Positions 32,221 to 40,986 are shown, numbered from the stretch's first letter. The stretch: 64,000 nt of DNA from CAYVUM01 sp964454795 (GCA_964454795.1 CAYVUM010000002.1:1-64000); one strand, 5' to 3'. A program made the numbers and translations. Notes: a model not told the origin generated them from the letters alone.

Positions 32221-32990
32221 TTCTGGAGTTTCTTTTTAACAATATTCTCGGTTTGGCGGTCGTTCTGCTCATCGTCATCCTGGTCATTGCCTCGCTTTAC
32301 ATCTTCCGCGAGTACGAGCGTGGCGTGGTGTTCTTCCTCGGCCGGTTCTGGAACGTCAAAGGCCCGGGCTTGGTAGTCATCATCCCGGTGGTGCAGCAGG
32401 TTGTCCGGGTCGACCTTCGCACCCGGGTGCTCGATGTGCCGCAGCAGGACGTGATCTCCCGGGACAACGTCTCGGTGCGGGTCAATGCGGTGATCTATTA
32501 CCGGGTGATGGACCCGGAACGGGCGATCATCCAGGTCGAAGAGTTCACCGCCGCAACCAGCCAGCTGGCCCAGACGACGCTGCGCTCGGTCCTCGGTCAG
32601 CACGATCTCGACGAGATGCTTGCCGAACGGGACAAGCTCAACGCCCATATCCAGCGCATCCTCGACGAGGCGACCGAAGCCTGGGGCATCAAGGTCTCCA
32701 ACGTGGAACTGAAGCACGTGGACCTGGACGAGAGCATGATCCGGGCGATCGCCAGGCAGGCCGAAGCCGAACGCCTGCGCCGGGCCAAGATCATCGACGC
32801 CGAGGGCGAGAAGCAGGCCGCCCAGCGCTTCCTCGACGCCGCCAATGTCCTGGCCCAGCAGCCCCAGGCGTTGCAGCTGCGCTATCTGACCACCCTGAGC
32901 GGCATCGCCAGCGACAAGACCTCGACGGTGGTCTTCCCGCTGCCGCTGGAGATGCTGCGCGCCTTTGGAATGACCAGCAAGGGCGAGTAA
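32217..32990 (+). CDS. slipin-type SPFH (stomatin-like) membrane protein
   Basis: A 257-residue stomatin family member. An N-terminal hydrophobic anchor (about residues 7-28) is followed by an SPFH domain ('REYERGVVFFLGRF', 'VPQQDVISRDNVSVRV', 'QTTLRSVLGQHDLDEML') and a helical oligomerisation region. Stomatins form rings in lipid microdomains. In bacteria and archaea they are encoded next to NfeD proteases, which cleave their C termini. Here the start overlaps the nfeD-type stop (ATGA), giving the standard two-gene operon. Confidence 0.95.
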   Translation: MILEFLFNNILGLAVVLLIVILVIASLYIFREYERGVVFFLGRFWNVKGPGLVVIIPVVQQVVRVDLRTRVLDVPQQDVISRDNVSVRVNAVIYYRVMDPERAIIQVEEFTAATSQLAQTTLRSVLGQHDLDEMLAERDKLNAHIQRILDEATEAWGIKVSNVELKHVDLDESMIRAIARQAEAERLRRAKIIDAEGEKQAAQRFLDAANVLAQQPQALQLRYLTTLSGIASDKTSTVVFPLPLEMLRAFGMTSKGE

Positions 32991-33062
32991 CGGGAGAGCA
33001 GAGCCAGGCTCTTCCCTGTCAGCCGGCGACGTTCTCCGGCAGGCGCCTTCCGCTTGCGCAGA

Positions 33063-33860
33063 TCAGTCAGCCGTACCCGCGGCCGCCAGGACGACCTCAA
33101 GGGTCCGGCACAGCCGCTCCAGGTCTGCCGGCTCGGACAGCCGGTGGCCCCCACCTTTGATCAGGGTGACCTCCACATCCTGCGCGTTCAAGCGCTCCGC
33201 AAGGGCCAGGGAGGTCTGCCAGGGGACGTCGGGGTCCTCGAGGCCGTGGATCAGTCGCACCGGCCCCGCAAACGGGATCGGCGCACGCAACACCAGGTGG
33301 TTGCGGCCGTCCTCGAGAATCCGCCGGGTCACCAGGGTGGGTTCGGGATCGTAGGGACTGGAAAGCGGTACGACCCCGTCGCGGGCGAGCACCTGTTTCT
33401 CCGTATCGCTGAGCCGGGGCACGATCAGGTCTTCCGTGAAATCGGGGGCGGCGGCGATTCCCAACAATCCCGCGACCCGCTCGGGGCGGCGTCTTGCCAC
33501 CAGGGTCATGATCCAGCCACCGAGGCTGGAGCCGACCAGCACCTGCGGCCCTTCGGTCAGGTGGTCGAGAACGAACACGGCATCGTCGGCCCAGCGGCCG
33601 ATCGTGCCCTCGTTGAAGGCGCCGCTGGAGGCCCCGTGGCCGAGATAATCGAAGCGCACGAACGCCCGGCCCCAATCCTGGCAGTGGCGTTCGAGCCGGA
33701 GCGCCTTGCCGCCGGTCATGTCGGAACGGTAGCCGGTCAGGAAGATCACCCCGGGAGCCTTGCCAGGGGTGCGATGGTAGGCGATCATCATTCCGTCCTC
33801 GCGTGCGATCCGCCCGGGTGCCGTCGCATCACCGCCGGTGAAGCCTGCCCTGTCCGTCAT
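33063..33860 (-). CDS. alpha/beta hydrolase (ABHD10-like esterase)
   Basis: The 265-residue cytoplasmic hydrolase has 'FLTGYRSDMTGGKA' near the N terminus, 'RFDYLGHGASSG', nucleophile elbow 'GSSLGGWI', Asp in 'HGLEDPDVPW' and His in 'GGGHRLSEP'. This pattern resembles ABHD10-type thioesterases/carboxylesterases. ATG 33860 follows GGAGGG; the longer frame to 34157 overlaps the glycosyltransferase gene on the other strand. Its start codon shares the palindrome CATG with a possible start on the opposite strand. Confidence 0.88.
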   Translation of the reverse strand: MTDRAGFTGGDATAPGRIAREDGMMIAYHRTPGKAPGVIFLTGYRSDMTGGKALRLERHCQDWGRAFVRFDYLGHGASSGAFNEGTIGRWADDAVFVLDHLTEGPQVLVGSSLGGWIMTLVARRRPERVAGLLGIAAAPDFTEDLIVPRLSDTEKQVLARDGVVPLSSPYDPEPTLVTRRILEDGRNHLVLRAPIPFAGPVRLIHGLEDPDVPWQTSLALAERLNAQDVEVTLIKGGGHRLSEPADLERLCRTLEVVLAAAGTAD

Positions 33861-35088
33861 GCTGCCCTCCGAACTCGAGCCCGCCGTGGCCGGCCCGGAT
33901 CCTAACATCCCGGCGCCGGTGGCGCCCACCGCTCCCGACCTGACCGGCCGGACGATCCTGCAGGTGCTGCCGGCGCTCGGCTCCCAGGGGGGCGTGGAAC
34001 GGGGCACGGTGGAGGTCACCGGCGCGATCGCCGCTGCCGGCGGCCGGGCGCTGGTGGTGTCCGCCGGGGGGCCGAGGATGGCGGCCGTCCGCCATGCCGG
34101 CGGCGAGCATATCGAACTGACCGTCGATACCAAGAATCCGCTCGTGATCGCCGCCAACGCGGTGCGGCTCGCCGCGATTCTCCGGCGCGAGAGCGTCGAT
34201 TTAATTCACGCCCGCTCGCGGGCGCCGGCGTGGAGTGCCTGGCACGCGGCGGGCCGGGCCGGTGTGCCGTTCCTGACCACCTTCCACGGCACCTACGGAC
34301 ATGGCAGCCGCCTGAAACGAGCCTACAATCAGGTGATGACCCGCGGTGAGCGGGTGATCGCGATCTCCCGTTTCATCGCTGATCATCTGGTCGCCATCTA
34401 CGGGGTCGATCCCGCCAGGATCCGGGTGATCCATCGCGGCGTGGACATCACCACGTTCGATCCGGACAAAGTCTCAGGGGTCAGGGTTTCGGCGCTGGCC
34501 GGCCGCTGGCGCCTGGCCGATGGCCTGCCGGTGGTCCTGCTGCCCGGACGGCTGACCCGCTGGAAGGGTCAGACGGTGTTCCTGGAAGCGCTCGCCAGGC
34601 TCGGCCATACCCGCCTGCAGGCAGTGATTCTCGGCAGCGATCAGGGCCGCACCGGATACCGCGACGAACTGGAGGGACTGGTGCGCCACTACGGTCTCGA
34701 GACCGTCGTCCGCCTGATCGACCATTGCGAGGATATTCCTGCCGCCTACCGGCTGGCGGACGTGGTTGTCTCGGCCTCGACAGAGCCGGAGGCGTTCGGC
34801 CGGATCGCCATCGAGGCGCAGGCGATGGCCCGTCCGGTGATCGCCACGGACCACGGCGGGGCGCGGGAGACGGTGCTTCCCGGCCGGACCGGCTGGCTGA
34901 TTGCGCCGGACGACGCCCCGGCGCTGACCGCCGCCCTCGATCACGCTCTCAAACTTCCCACCGCCGCCCGCGAGGCCATCGGCGCGGCCGGCCGCACCCA
35001 TGTGCGGAGCCGCTTCACCACCGCACAGATGTGCCGGGAGACGCTCGCCGTGTACGCCGAAGTGCTCGCCGGAGCCGGGCGGCGGTGA
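33838..35088 (+). CDS. glycosyltransferase family 4
   Basis: The 416-residue GT-B enzyme transfers sugars from nucleotide donors, here probably to the lipopolysaccharide core or another envelope glycan. The N-terminal acceptor domain shows 'VLPALGSQGGVERGTVE' and 'TTFHGTYGHGS', and the C-terminal donor domain 'LLPGRLTRWKGQ' and 'STEPEAFGRIAIEAQAMA' with the Glu pair of the EX7E motif. The GTG start at 33838 lies inside the divergent hydrolase gene; ATG 33859 is an alternative that would share its CATG with that gene. The stop overlaps the next glycosyltransferase start. Confidence 0.92.
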   Translation: MKPALSVMLPSELEPAVAGPDPNIPAPVAPTAPDLTGRTILQVLPALGSQGGVERGTVEVTGAIAAAGGRALVVSAGGPRMAAVRHAGGEHIELTVDTKNPLVIAANAVRLAAILRRESVDLIHARSRAPAWSAWHAAGRAGVPFLTTFHGTYGHGSRLKRAYNQVMTRGERVIAISRFIADHLVAIYGVDPARIRVIHRGVDITTFDPDKVSGVRVSALAGRWRLADGLPVVLLPGRLTRWKGQTVFLEALARLGHTRLQAVILGSDQGRTGYRDELEGLVRHYGLETVVRLIDHCEDIPAAYRLADVVVSASTEPEAFGRIAIEAQAMARPVIATDHGGARETVLPGRTGWLIAPDDAPALTAALDHALKLPTAAREAIGAAGRTHVRSRFTTAQMCRETLAVYAEVLAGAGRR

Positions 35089-36086
35089 CCGACCCGCCAG
35101 CGATTCTGGTGATCAAGCACGGCGCTCTCGGCGATTTCGTCCAGGCTTTCGGCCCCTTTCAGGCAATCCGCCGGCATCACCGGGACGCCCGGATCGTCCT
35201 GCTGACCACCGCGCCGTTCGTCGACTTGGCCACGCAGACCGGCTGGTTCGACGTCGTGTGGGTCGACGAACGGCCGAAACCGCTGCAGGCGGCCGGCTGG
35301 CTGGCGCTTCGCCGACGCTTGCGGGGCGGTCGTTTTGCCCGGGTGTACGACCTGCAGACCTCGACCCGCAGCTCCGCTTATTTCCAGCTGTTGCGACCGG
35401 GACCAAGGCCCGAGTGGTCGGGGATCGCGCCCGGCTGCTCCCATCCCCACGATAACCCGCGGCGGGATGTCCTGCACACCCTCGAGCGCCAGGCCGAGCA
35501 GCTTGCCCGCGCCGGGATCGCCGCCGTGCCGCCGCCCGATTTCTCCTGGCTGCCGGGCCCGCCAGCCGGCGATGGTGATGATCCGCCGCCGGTGCTGCTT
35601 GTCCCCGGCGGCTCCGGCCATCGGCCCGGCAAACGCTGGCCCGCGGAGCGGTATGCAGCGCTGGCAAGCCGGCTGATTGCGGCCGGTCAGCGGCCGGTCC
35701 TGATCGGCACCGCCGGCGAAGCCGACCTGCACGCGCGGATCCGCGCTGCCTGCCCCGGGGCCGAGAGCCTTGCCGGCCGGACCGGGTTGACCGACCTGGC
35801 GCGGCTCGCCCGTCGCGCCGCAGCCGCGATCGGCAACGATACCGGCCCGATGCACTTGTTTGCGGTCGCCGGCTGCCCGTCCGTGGTGTTGTTCTCAGCG
35901 GAGTCCAATCCGGCGCTGTGCGCACCCCGCGGTCCGGCCGTCACCGTTCTGCGCCGGTCCCGCCTCGCGGATCTGGGCCTCGAAGAGGTGTTGAGCGCCG
36001 TTGCTTTTCCGGGTGCCGTCCTTGACAGCGGCGCTCTGCTCTCTAGAGTCCCGGGAGAGCCCGAGGTCGTGGTGGCCAAGCGGTAA
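35085..36086 (+). CDS. glycosyltransferase family 9 (heptosyltransferase-like)
   Basis: A 333-residue GT9 protein of the kind that adds heptose or other sugars to LPS inner core. The N terminus reads 'ILVIKHGALGDFVQA', the GT9 signature where the Gly-Asp lies at the acceptor site. The donor domain has 'VPGGSGHRPGKRWP', 'LAGRTGLTDLARL' and 'GNDTGPMHLFAVAGCP'. Translation starts at GTG 35085, overlapping the TGA of the GT4 gene. Its TAA stop sits in the loop of a hairpin followed by T6, a likely terminator. Confidence 0.92.
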   Translation: MTDPPAILVIKHGALGDFVQAFGPFQAIRRHHRDARIVLLTTAPFVDLATQTGWFDVVWVDERPKPLQAAGWLALRRRLRGGRFARVYDLQTSTRSSAYFQLLRPGPRPEWSGIAPGCSHPHDNPRRDVLHTLERQAEQLARAGIAAVPPPDFSWLPGPPAGDGDDPPPVLLVPGGSGHRPGKRWPAERYAALASRLIAAGQRPVLIGTAGEADLHARIRAACPGAESLAGRTGLTDLARLARRAAAAIGNDTGPMHLFAVAGCPSVVLFSAESNPALCAPRGPAVTVLRRSRLADLGLEEVLSAVAFPGAVLDSGALLSRVPGEPEVVVAKR

Positions 36087-36102
36087 CCGCTCCGGCTTTT
36101 TT
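36079..36102 (+). terminator. candidate intrinsic terminator overlapping the GT9 stop codon
   Basis: AGCGG-TAA-CCGCT (36079-36091) forms a five-pair stem with the GT9 stop codon as its loop. It is followed after 'ccggc' by six Ts at 36097-36102. The stem is short and separated from the T-run by five bases, so the call is tentative. It would end the two-gene glycosyltransferase transcript just before thrS. Confidence 0.45.
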
Positions 36103-36103
36103 C

Positions 36104-38077
36104 GTGACAATCGATGGACGAACCGTCGTGGATCAACAGCTCGCTCTCGAGAGCGTCGTGCGCATTACCCTGCCCGATGGCAGCGTGCGGACCTATGACC
36201 GCCCGGTCAGCGGCGGGGAGATTGCTGCCGACATCGGCCCCGGCTTGGCCAAGGCCGCCCTGGCTGTGCGGATCGACGGGCGGCTCTGCGATCTGGCGAC
36301 GGTCATCGGCTCCGACGCAAGCGTCGCCATCGTCACCCGCAACGATCCGGAGGCGCTGGAACTGATCCGCCACGATGCCGCGCACGTCATGGCGCAGGCC
36401 GTCCAGGAGCTGTTTCCTGGCACCCAGGTGACCATCGGCCCGGCGATCGAGAACGGCTTCTACTACGACTTCGCCCGCAACGAGCCGTTCAGCACCGATG
36501 ATTTTCCGGCGATCGAGCAGCGGATGGTGGAGATCGTCGACCGGGATCTGCCGCTGGTGCGCGAAATCTGGGACCGGGGCGAGGCCATCGCGTACTTCGA
36601 AGGGATCGGCGAAAGCTACAAGGCGGAGATCATCCAGGATCTGCCGGAACACGCGCCGATCAGCGTTTATCGCCAGGGTGACTGGCTCGACCTGTGTACC
36701 GGACCGCATCTGCCCTCCACCGGCAAGCTCGGCAAGGCATTCAAGCTGATGAAGCTGGCCGGCGCGTACTGGCGCGGGGATTCGCGCAACGCCATGCTGC
36801 AGCGGATCTACGGCACCGCCTGGGCCGACGAGAAGCAGCTGAAGTCCTACCTGCACCTCCTTGAGGAAGCGGAGAAACGTGATCACCGCCGGCTCGGCCG
36901 GGAGTTGCATCTGTTCCACTTCCAGGAGGAAGCCCAGGGTTCGGTCTTCTGGCATCCGAAAGGCTGGACGCTGTACCGCCTGCTCGAACGCTACATGCGC
37001 GAGCGGCTCGAGGCCGCCGGCTACGTGGAGGTCAAGACCCCCCAGCTCGTTGACCGCTCATTGTGGGAGCAATCGGGCCACTGGGAGAAATTCCGCGAGG
37101 ACATGTTCACTGCCGAGGCGGAGGATAAGACCCTCGCCTTGAAGCCGATGAACTGTCCGTGCCACGTGCAGATCTTCAAACAGGGTCTGAAAAGCTATCG
37201 TGACCTGCCATTGCGGATGGCGGAATTCGGTTCGTGCCATCGTAACGAAGCGTCCGGCGCCCTCCACGGGCTGATGCGGGTGCGGGCGTTCACCCAGGAC
37301 GACGCCCACATTTTCTGCACCGAGGATCAGATCATCTCGGAGACCCGGATCTTCTGCGACCTGCTTCGCAGTGTTTACGAAGACCTCGGCTTCACGGACG
37401 TGGTGGTCAAGTTCTCTGACCGGCCGGAGCGCCGCGCGGGCAGCGACGACGTCTGGGACAAGGCGGAACGGGCGTTGCGTGAAGCGACGGCGGCGGTGGG
37501 ACTTGAGACCCTCCTTAATCCCGGCGAAGGCGCATTCTACGGCCCGAAGCTCGAGTTCGTGCTCCGCGATGCCATCGGCCGCGACTGGCAGCTCGGCACC
37601 TTGCAGGTGGACTTCGTGCTGCCGGAGCGGCTCGATGCATCCTATATCGGCGAAGACGGCGAAAAGCATCGCCCGGTCATGCTGCACCGCGCGATCCTCG
37701 GATCGTTCGAGCGATTCATCGGCGTTCTGCTTGAGCATTATGCCGGCAGACTGCCGTTGTGGCTGGCCCCGGTGCAGGTGGTGGTTGCGACGATCACCAA
37801 CGAAGTCGACGACTACGCCCGGGACGTCGGCGCAACCCTTGCGTCTGCCGGCCTGCGAACCGAAATCGATACACGTAACGAAAAAATTAATTATAAGGTG
37901 CGAGAGCACAGCCTCGCGAAAGTTCCGGTGATCGCCGTTGTCGGCGAGCGCGAGCGGGAGGAGCGCACCGTGGCCTTGCGGCGGCTCGGCAGCACCATGC
38001 AGCACACCTGTGGCCTGAGCGAGGCCGTGGCCGGTCTGTCCGAGGAGGCGAGGCCGCCCTCGGGCGCCCGGCCGTGA
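36104..38077 (+). CDS. thrS: threonyl-tRNA synthetase
   Basis: The protein (657 residues from GTG 36104) charges tRNA-Thr. It contains a TGS domain (about 20-80), the editing domain with 'HDAAHVMAQAV' and 'CTGPHLPSTG', the class II catalytic core ('PKGWTLYRLLERYM', zinc Cys in 'MNCPCHVQIF', 'PLRMAEFGSCHRNE', 'VMLHRAILGSFERF') and an anticodon-binding domain at the C terminus. The true start is uncertain. GTG 36104 directly follows a T-run and has no ribosome site. GTG 36158, which would give the family-like opening 'VRITLPDGS', has GAGAG just upstream, and GTG 36128 is also in frame. Confidence 0.96.
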   Translation: MTIDGRTVVDQQLALESVVRITLPDGSVRTYDRPVSGGEIAADIGPGLAKAALAVRIDGRLCDLATVIGSDASVAIVTRNDPEALELIRHDAAHVMAQAVQELFPGTQVTIGPAIENGFYYDFARNEPFSTDDFPAIEQRMVEIVDRDLPLVREIWDRGEAIAYFEGIGESYKAEIIQDLPEHAPISVYRQGDWLDLCTGPHLPSTGKLGKAFKLMKLAGAYWRGDSRNAMLQRIYGTAWADEKQLKSYLHLLEEAEKRDHRRLGRELHLFHFQEEAQGSVFWHPKGWTLYRLLERYMRERLEAAGYVEVKTPQLVDRSLWEQSGHWEKFREDMFTAEAEDKTLALKPMNCPCHVQIFKQGLKSYRDLPLRMAEFGSCHRNEASGALHGLMRVRAFTQDDAHIFCTEDQIISETRIFCDLLRSVYEDLGFTDVVVKFSDRPERRAGSDDVWDKAERALREATAAVGLETLLNPGEGAFYGPKLEFVLRDAIGRDWQLGTLQVDFVLPERLDASYIGEDGEKHRPVMLHRAILGSFERFIGVLLEHYAGRLPLWLAPVQVVVATITNEVDDYARDVGATLASAGLRTEIDTRNEKINYKVREHSLAKVPVIAVVGEREREERTVALRRLGSTMQHTCGLSEAVAGLSEEARPPSGARP

Positions 38078-38511
38078 TCCTGCCCGTGACATCGATGGGG
38101 CAGTCGCGAGGGGGCGCTGGTCAAACCGCACGCTCCTCGTGGGAGGTCCGGATGTTTCCCGAGACCGCATATTGACATGCACGTGAGCAGGCGGGCTCGG
38201 AGACCGGACCTGAATGGTCGGCGCGGGCGGCTGCCTTTTGGCCGGTGGCCTGCGGCCGTCGCCGGGATCGTGCGGCTTCGCGGATCGTACCCGGCACCCC
38301 AAGCCGCTGCGCGGCCCGCGTTGGGAGCCGCCCGGTACGGGACCGAAGCGGTGATCGCGGCCGGTTCATCGCGCCCGGCCGAGATGATCGCCGGCCGTTT
38401 TGCGGCGACAGCGCCGTGTGCATCCGGCCCCCTGCCCAACCTTTACCCGCGCGGGGGCGCTCTTGTGACGGACGAGATGTCCGCGTCTCAACAACCAAAG
38501 GAGATGTTGCC
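38078..38511. other. long infC leader/intergenic region
   Basis: About 430 bp separate thrS from infC. A TTGACA stands at 38172-38177, but no convincing -10 box follows at the right distance. Frames are open across the region without a recognisable product. One short ORF on the plus strand, ending in TAG at 38513-38515, overlaps the infC start by three bases; it has its own in-frame ATG at 38479 but no support as a gene. A leader with a regulatory role in infC is possible. Confidence 0.45.
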
Positions 38512-39048
38512 ATAGCCAGACCGACGACCCCCCAACCGCCCGTCAAGGAAGGCCCACGGATCAATGAGGAAATCACCGTCCCGAAAGTCCGGGTGATTGG
38601 TGCCGCCGGCGAACAGCTCGGGATTCTGTCGATCACCGAAGCGCGTCGTGCGGCCCTCGATGCGGGTCTTGACCTTGTTGAGGTGGCCGGCACCGCCGAT
38701 CCGCCAGTGTGCAAGATTCTCGACTACGGAAAATTCAAGTACGAGAGTCAGAAAAAGAAAAACGAAGCCCGGAAAAAGCAAAAGGTCATCGAGGTCAAGG
38801 AGATTAAAATGCGGCCGGGAATTGACGAGCATGATTACAATGTCAAGCTCGGTCATATGCGCCGCTTCCTTGACGAGGGTGACAAAGTCAAGGTGACGAT
38901 CCGCTTTCGCGGCCGGGAGCTTGCCCACCAGGACCTGGGTCTCAAGGTCCTCGACCGGGTCCGGGAGGAGCTCGACGAACTGGCCAAGGTCGAGCAATTT
39001 CCGAAGGTCGAAGGCCGGCAGATGATCATGGTGATTGCGCCGCGCTGA
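38512..39048 (+). CDS. infC: translation initiation factor IF-3, apparent ATA start
   Basis: The 178-residue protein is IF-3, which keeps the ribosomal subunits apart and proofreads the initiator tRNA. The N-domain includes 'GPRINEEITVPKVRVI' and 'GLDLVEVAGTADPPVCKI', then a Lys-rich linker ('ESQKKKNEARKKQK') and the C-domain 'IKMRPGIDEHDYNVKL'. No ATG, GTG or TTG exists in frame near the expected N terminus. Instead an ATA codon stands eight bases after AAAGGAG (38497-38503), an ideal distance. IF-3 discriminates against non-standard starts, and infC genes are known to use rare start codons (AUU in E. coli) for feedback control. AUA here is an inference from position. Confidence 0.95.
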   Translation: MARPTTPQPPVKEGPRINEEITVPKVRVIGAAGEQLGILSITEARRAALDAGLDLVEVAGTADPPVCKILDYGKFKYESQKKKNEARKKQKVIEVKEIKMRPGIDEHDYNVKLGHMRRFLDEGDKVKVTIRFRGRELAHQDLGLKVLDRVREELDELAKVEQFPKVEGRQMIMVIAPR

Positions 39049-39065
39049 GGCACCTCCGCCTGCCC

Positions 39066-39094
39066 TTGCATTCCCCGGGCTGCACCCGTATAAG
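39066..39094 (+). promoter_or_regulatory. sigma-70-type promoter for rpmI-rplT
   Basis: TTGCAT (39066-39071) and TATAAG (39089-39094) are separated by exactly 17 bp, a good housekeeping promoter in a GC-rich context. It lies just after infC, so rpmI and rplT can be transcribed separately from a leader of about 140 nt. Confidence 0.6.
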
Positions 39095-39159
39095 CCCTGG
39101 CTTCAGGCCAAAGCTGCCGGGGTCGGGGCCGGGTTGTCCGGGCCGCGAACATCCGTCGT

Positions 39160-39193
39160 CCGGCAGCAGATTGCAGAAGCCTGTCGCTGCCGG
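39160..39193 (+). promoter_or_regulatory. stem-loop in the rpmI-rplT leader
   Basis: CCGGCAGC (39160-39167) and GCTGCCGG (39186-39193) are perfect complements around an 18-base loop, about 50 nt before the rpmI start. L20 represses its own operon in E. coli and Bacillus by binding a leader that mimics its 23S rRNA site. This hairpin could be part of such a structure, but I cannot match it to a known L20 leader. Confidence 0.35.
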
Positions 39194-39241
39194 CAACGGT
39201 GGTGGAGCATCGATCCGCGCCAGCCAATTAAGGAGCGCCAC

Positions 39242-39439
39242 ATGCCTAAGATGAAGACGAAGTCCGCGGCCAAAAAGCGGTTCGGCGTTACCGGCTCGGG
39301 CAAAATTCGTGCCAATGTCGCCTACAAGCGCCATAACCTTCGCAAGCGATCACAAAAAATGAAGCGCAAAGCGCGTGGCACCTTTACTCTTGAGAAAGGT
39401 GACTCCCGTCTCGCCAAATCGTGCCTTCCCTACGCCTGA
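39242..39439 (+). CDS. rpmI: 50S ribosomal protein L35
   Basis: The 65-residue basic protein has the L35 pattern 'PKMKTKSAAKKRFGVTGSGK' and 'RHNLRKRSQKMKR'. AAGGAGCG precedes ATG closely. It sits in the conserved order infC-rpmI-rplT, 13 bp upstream of rplT. Confidence 0.98.
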   Translation: MPKMKTKSAAKKRFGVTGSGKIRANVAYKRHNLRKRSQKMKRKARGTFTLEKGDSRLAKSCLPYA

Positions 39440-39452
39440 GGAGCTCTGAGCA

Positions 39453-39818
39453 ATGGCCCGTGTTAAGCGGGGCGTGACAAGCCACGCCCGCCACAAGAAA
39501 ATCCTCAAAAAGGCCGAGGGGTTCAGCGGTCGCGCCAAGAACACGATCCGGATCGGCCGGCAGCGGGTCGAAAAAGCACTGCAGTACCAGTACCGCGACC
39601 GGCGCACGAAGAAGCGGCAGTTCCGGCGGCTGTGGATCGTTCGGATCAATGCCGGTGCCCGCGAGCACGGCCTGACCTATGCCCAACTGATCAACGGCCT
39701 CGCCCGCGCCGAGATCGAAGTGGATCGCAAGGTGCTGGCTGACCTCGCGGTCCGTGAACCGGACGCTTTCAAAGCGCTGGTTGACAGCGCGCGCAACGCC
39801 CTCGAAAAAGCCGCGTGA
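39453..39818 (+). CDS. rplT: 50S ribosomal protein L20
   Basis: This 121-residue protein binds 23S rRNA early in 50S assembly. The long basic N-terminal helix ('ARVKRGVTSHARHKK', 'GFSGRAKNTIRIGRQRVEKA') and the globular C-domain ('WIVRINAGAREHGLTYAQL') are complete and of standard length. It is the usual autoregulator of the infC-rpmI-rplT cluster. GAGGAG lies before the start. Confidence 0.98.
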   Translation: MARVKRGVTSHARHKKILKKAEGFSGRAKNTIRIGRQRVEKALQYQYRDRRTKKRQFRRLWIVRINAGAREHGLTYAQLINGLARAEIEVDRKVLADLAVREPDAFKALVDSARNALEKAA

Positions 39819-39909
39819 CGATCCGCCGGGCGGCGGCACCGGCGGCTTCGTCCTGACCCTGGCCCCCTGCACAAGCGCGAGACCGCGCCGCGAGGCGAAC
39901 GGCAAACCC

Positions 39910-40986
39910 ATGGACACACCGGACTCCCTGCGGGACTCCCTGCTCGCCGCGGTCACCGCGGCCCCCGATCTGGAGACGCTGGAACGGCTGCGGATCGCCG
40001 AACTGGGCAAGAAGGGACGCATCACCGCGCTGATGAAAGGCCTCGGCAACCTCTCACCCGAGGAGCGCCGGGAAGCCGGGGCGGCCCTCAACCAGTTGAA
40101 AGACGAGGTCTCGGCCGCCCTGGAAGCGCGCAAGGCGGCGCTGGCTGATGCCGCTCTCGAGGAACGGCTCGCCAACGAGGTGGTGGACGTCACCCTGCCG
40201 GTGCGACCCGAGCCGGCCGGCTCGGTGCACCCGGTCAGCCAGACCATCGATGAGATCGTCGCGATCTTCGGGGAGATGGGCCTCACTGTCGCCGAAGGCC
40301 CGGATATCGAGGACGACTGGCACAACTTCACCGCCCTGAACATGCCCCCTGAACACCCGGCGCGGCAGGAACACGACACCTTCTACCTGCCGGGCAATCG
40401 GGAGGGGCTGCGGATGGTTCTGCGCACGCACACCTCCAACGTTCAGATCCGGACGATGCTGAAGCAGCAGCCGCCGATCCGGATCATCGCCCCGGGGCGC
40501 ACCTATCGCTGCGATTCCGACGCCACCCACTCGCCAATGTTCCACCAGGTGGAAGGGCTCGTGGTCGACGAACAGACCCATATGGGCCATCTCAAGGGCT
40601 GCCTGATCGAGTTCTGCCGGGCGTTCTTTGATATCGACGATCTGCCGGTGCGGTTCCGCCCCAGCTTTTTTCCATTCACCGAGCCGTCAGCGGAGGTGGA
40701 CATCGGCTGTACCCGCGCCGGCGGCCAGCTCAAGATCGGCCGCGGCGACGACTGGCTGGAAATCCTGGGTTGCGGCATGGTCAACCCGCGGGTACTGGGG
40801 AATTGCGGCATCGACCCCGAGCGCTACCAGGGCTTCGCGTTCGGCATGGGGATCGAGCGGATCGCCATGCTGAAATACGGTATTCCGGACCTGCGCACTT
40901 TCTATGAGTCCGATCTGCGCTGGCTCCGCCACTACGGTTTCAATGCCCTTCAGGTGCCGTCCATGGTCGGAGGGCTGGACCCGTGA
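39910..40986 (+). CDS. pheS: phenylalanyl-tRNA synthetase alpha subunit
   Basis: The 358-residue catalytic subunit has an N-terminal coiled coil (about 1-90) followed by a class II core: 'HPVSQTIDEIVAIFGEMG', 'LRTHTSNVQIRTM', 'GRTYRCDSDATHSPMFHQVE' and 'GFAFGMGIERIAMLKYG'. It forms an alpha2-beta2 enzyme with PheT. ATG 39910 is where the family alignment begins. The 91-bp gap after rplT shows no clear terminator, so read-through from the ribosomal genes is likely. The stop overlaps the pheT start. Confidence 0.98.
   Translation: MDTPDSLRDSLLAAVTAAPDLETLERLRIAELGKKGRITALMKGLGNLSPEERREAGAALNQLKDEVSAALEARKAALADAALEERLANEVVDVTLPVRPEPAGSVHPVSQTIDEIVAIFGEMGLTVAEGPDIEDDWHNFTALNMPPEHPARQEHDTFYLPGNREGLRMVLRTHTSNVQIRTMLKQQPPIRIIAPGRTYRCDSDATHSPMFHQVEGLVVDEQTHMGHLKGCLIEFCRAFFDIDDLPVRFRPSFFPFTEPSAEVDIGCTRAGGQLKIGRGDDWLEILGCGMVNPRVLGNCGIDPERYQGFAFGMGIERIAMLKYGIPDLRTFYESDLRWLRHYGFNALQVPSMVGGLDP

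Noticed and set aside
34725..35084. Longer N terminus of the GT9 gene
   Set aside because: It overlaps the GT4 gene; the GT9 signature starts right after GTG 35085, which overlaps the GT4 stop.
38177..38515. 112-codon plus-strand frame ending over the infC start
   Set aside because: No recognisable product and no ribosome site at its start; kept only as a possible leader effect.
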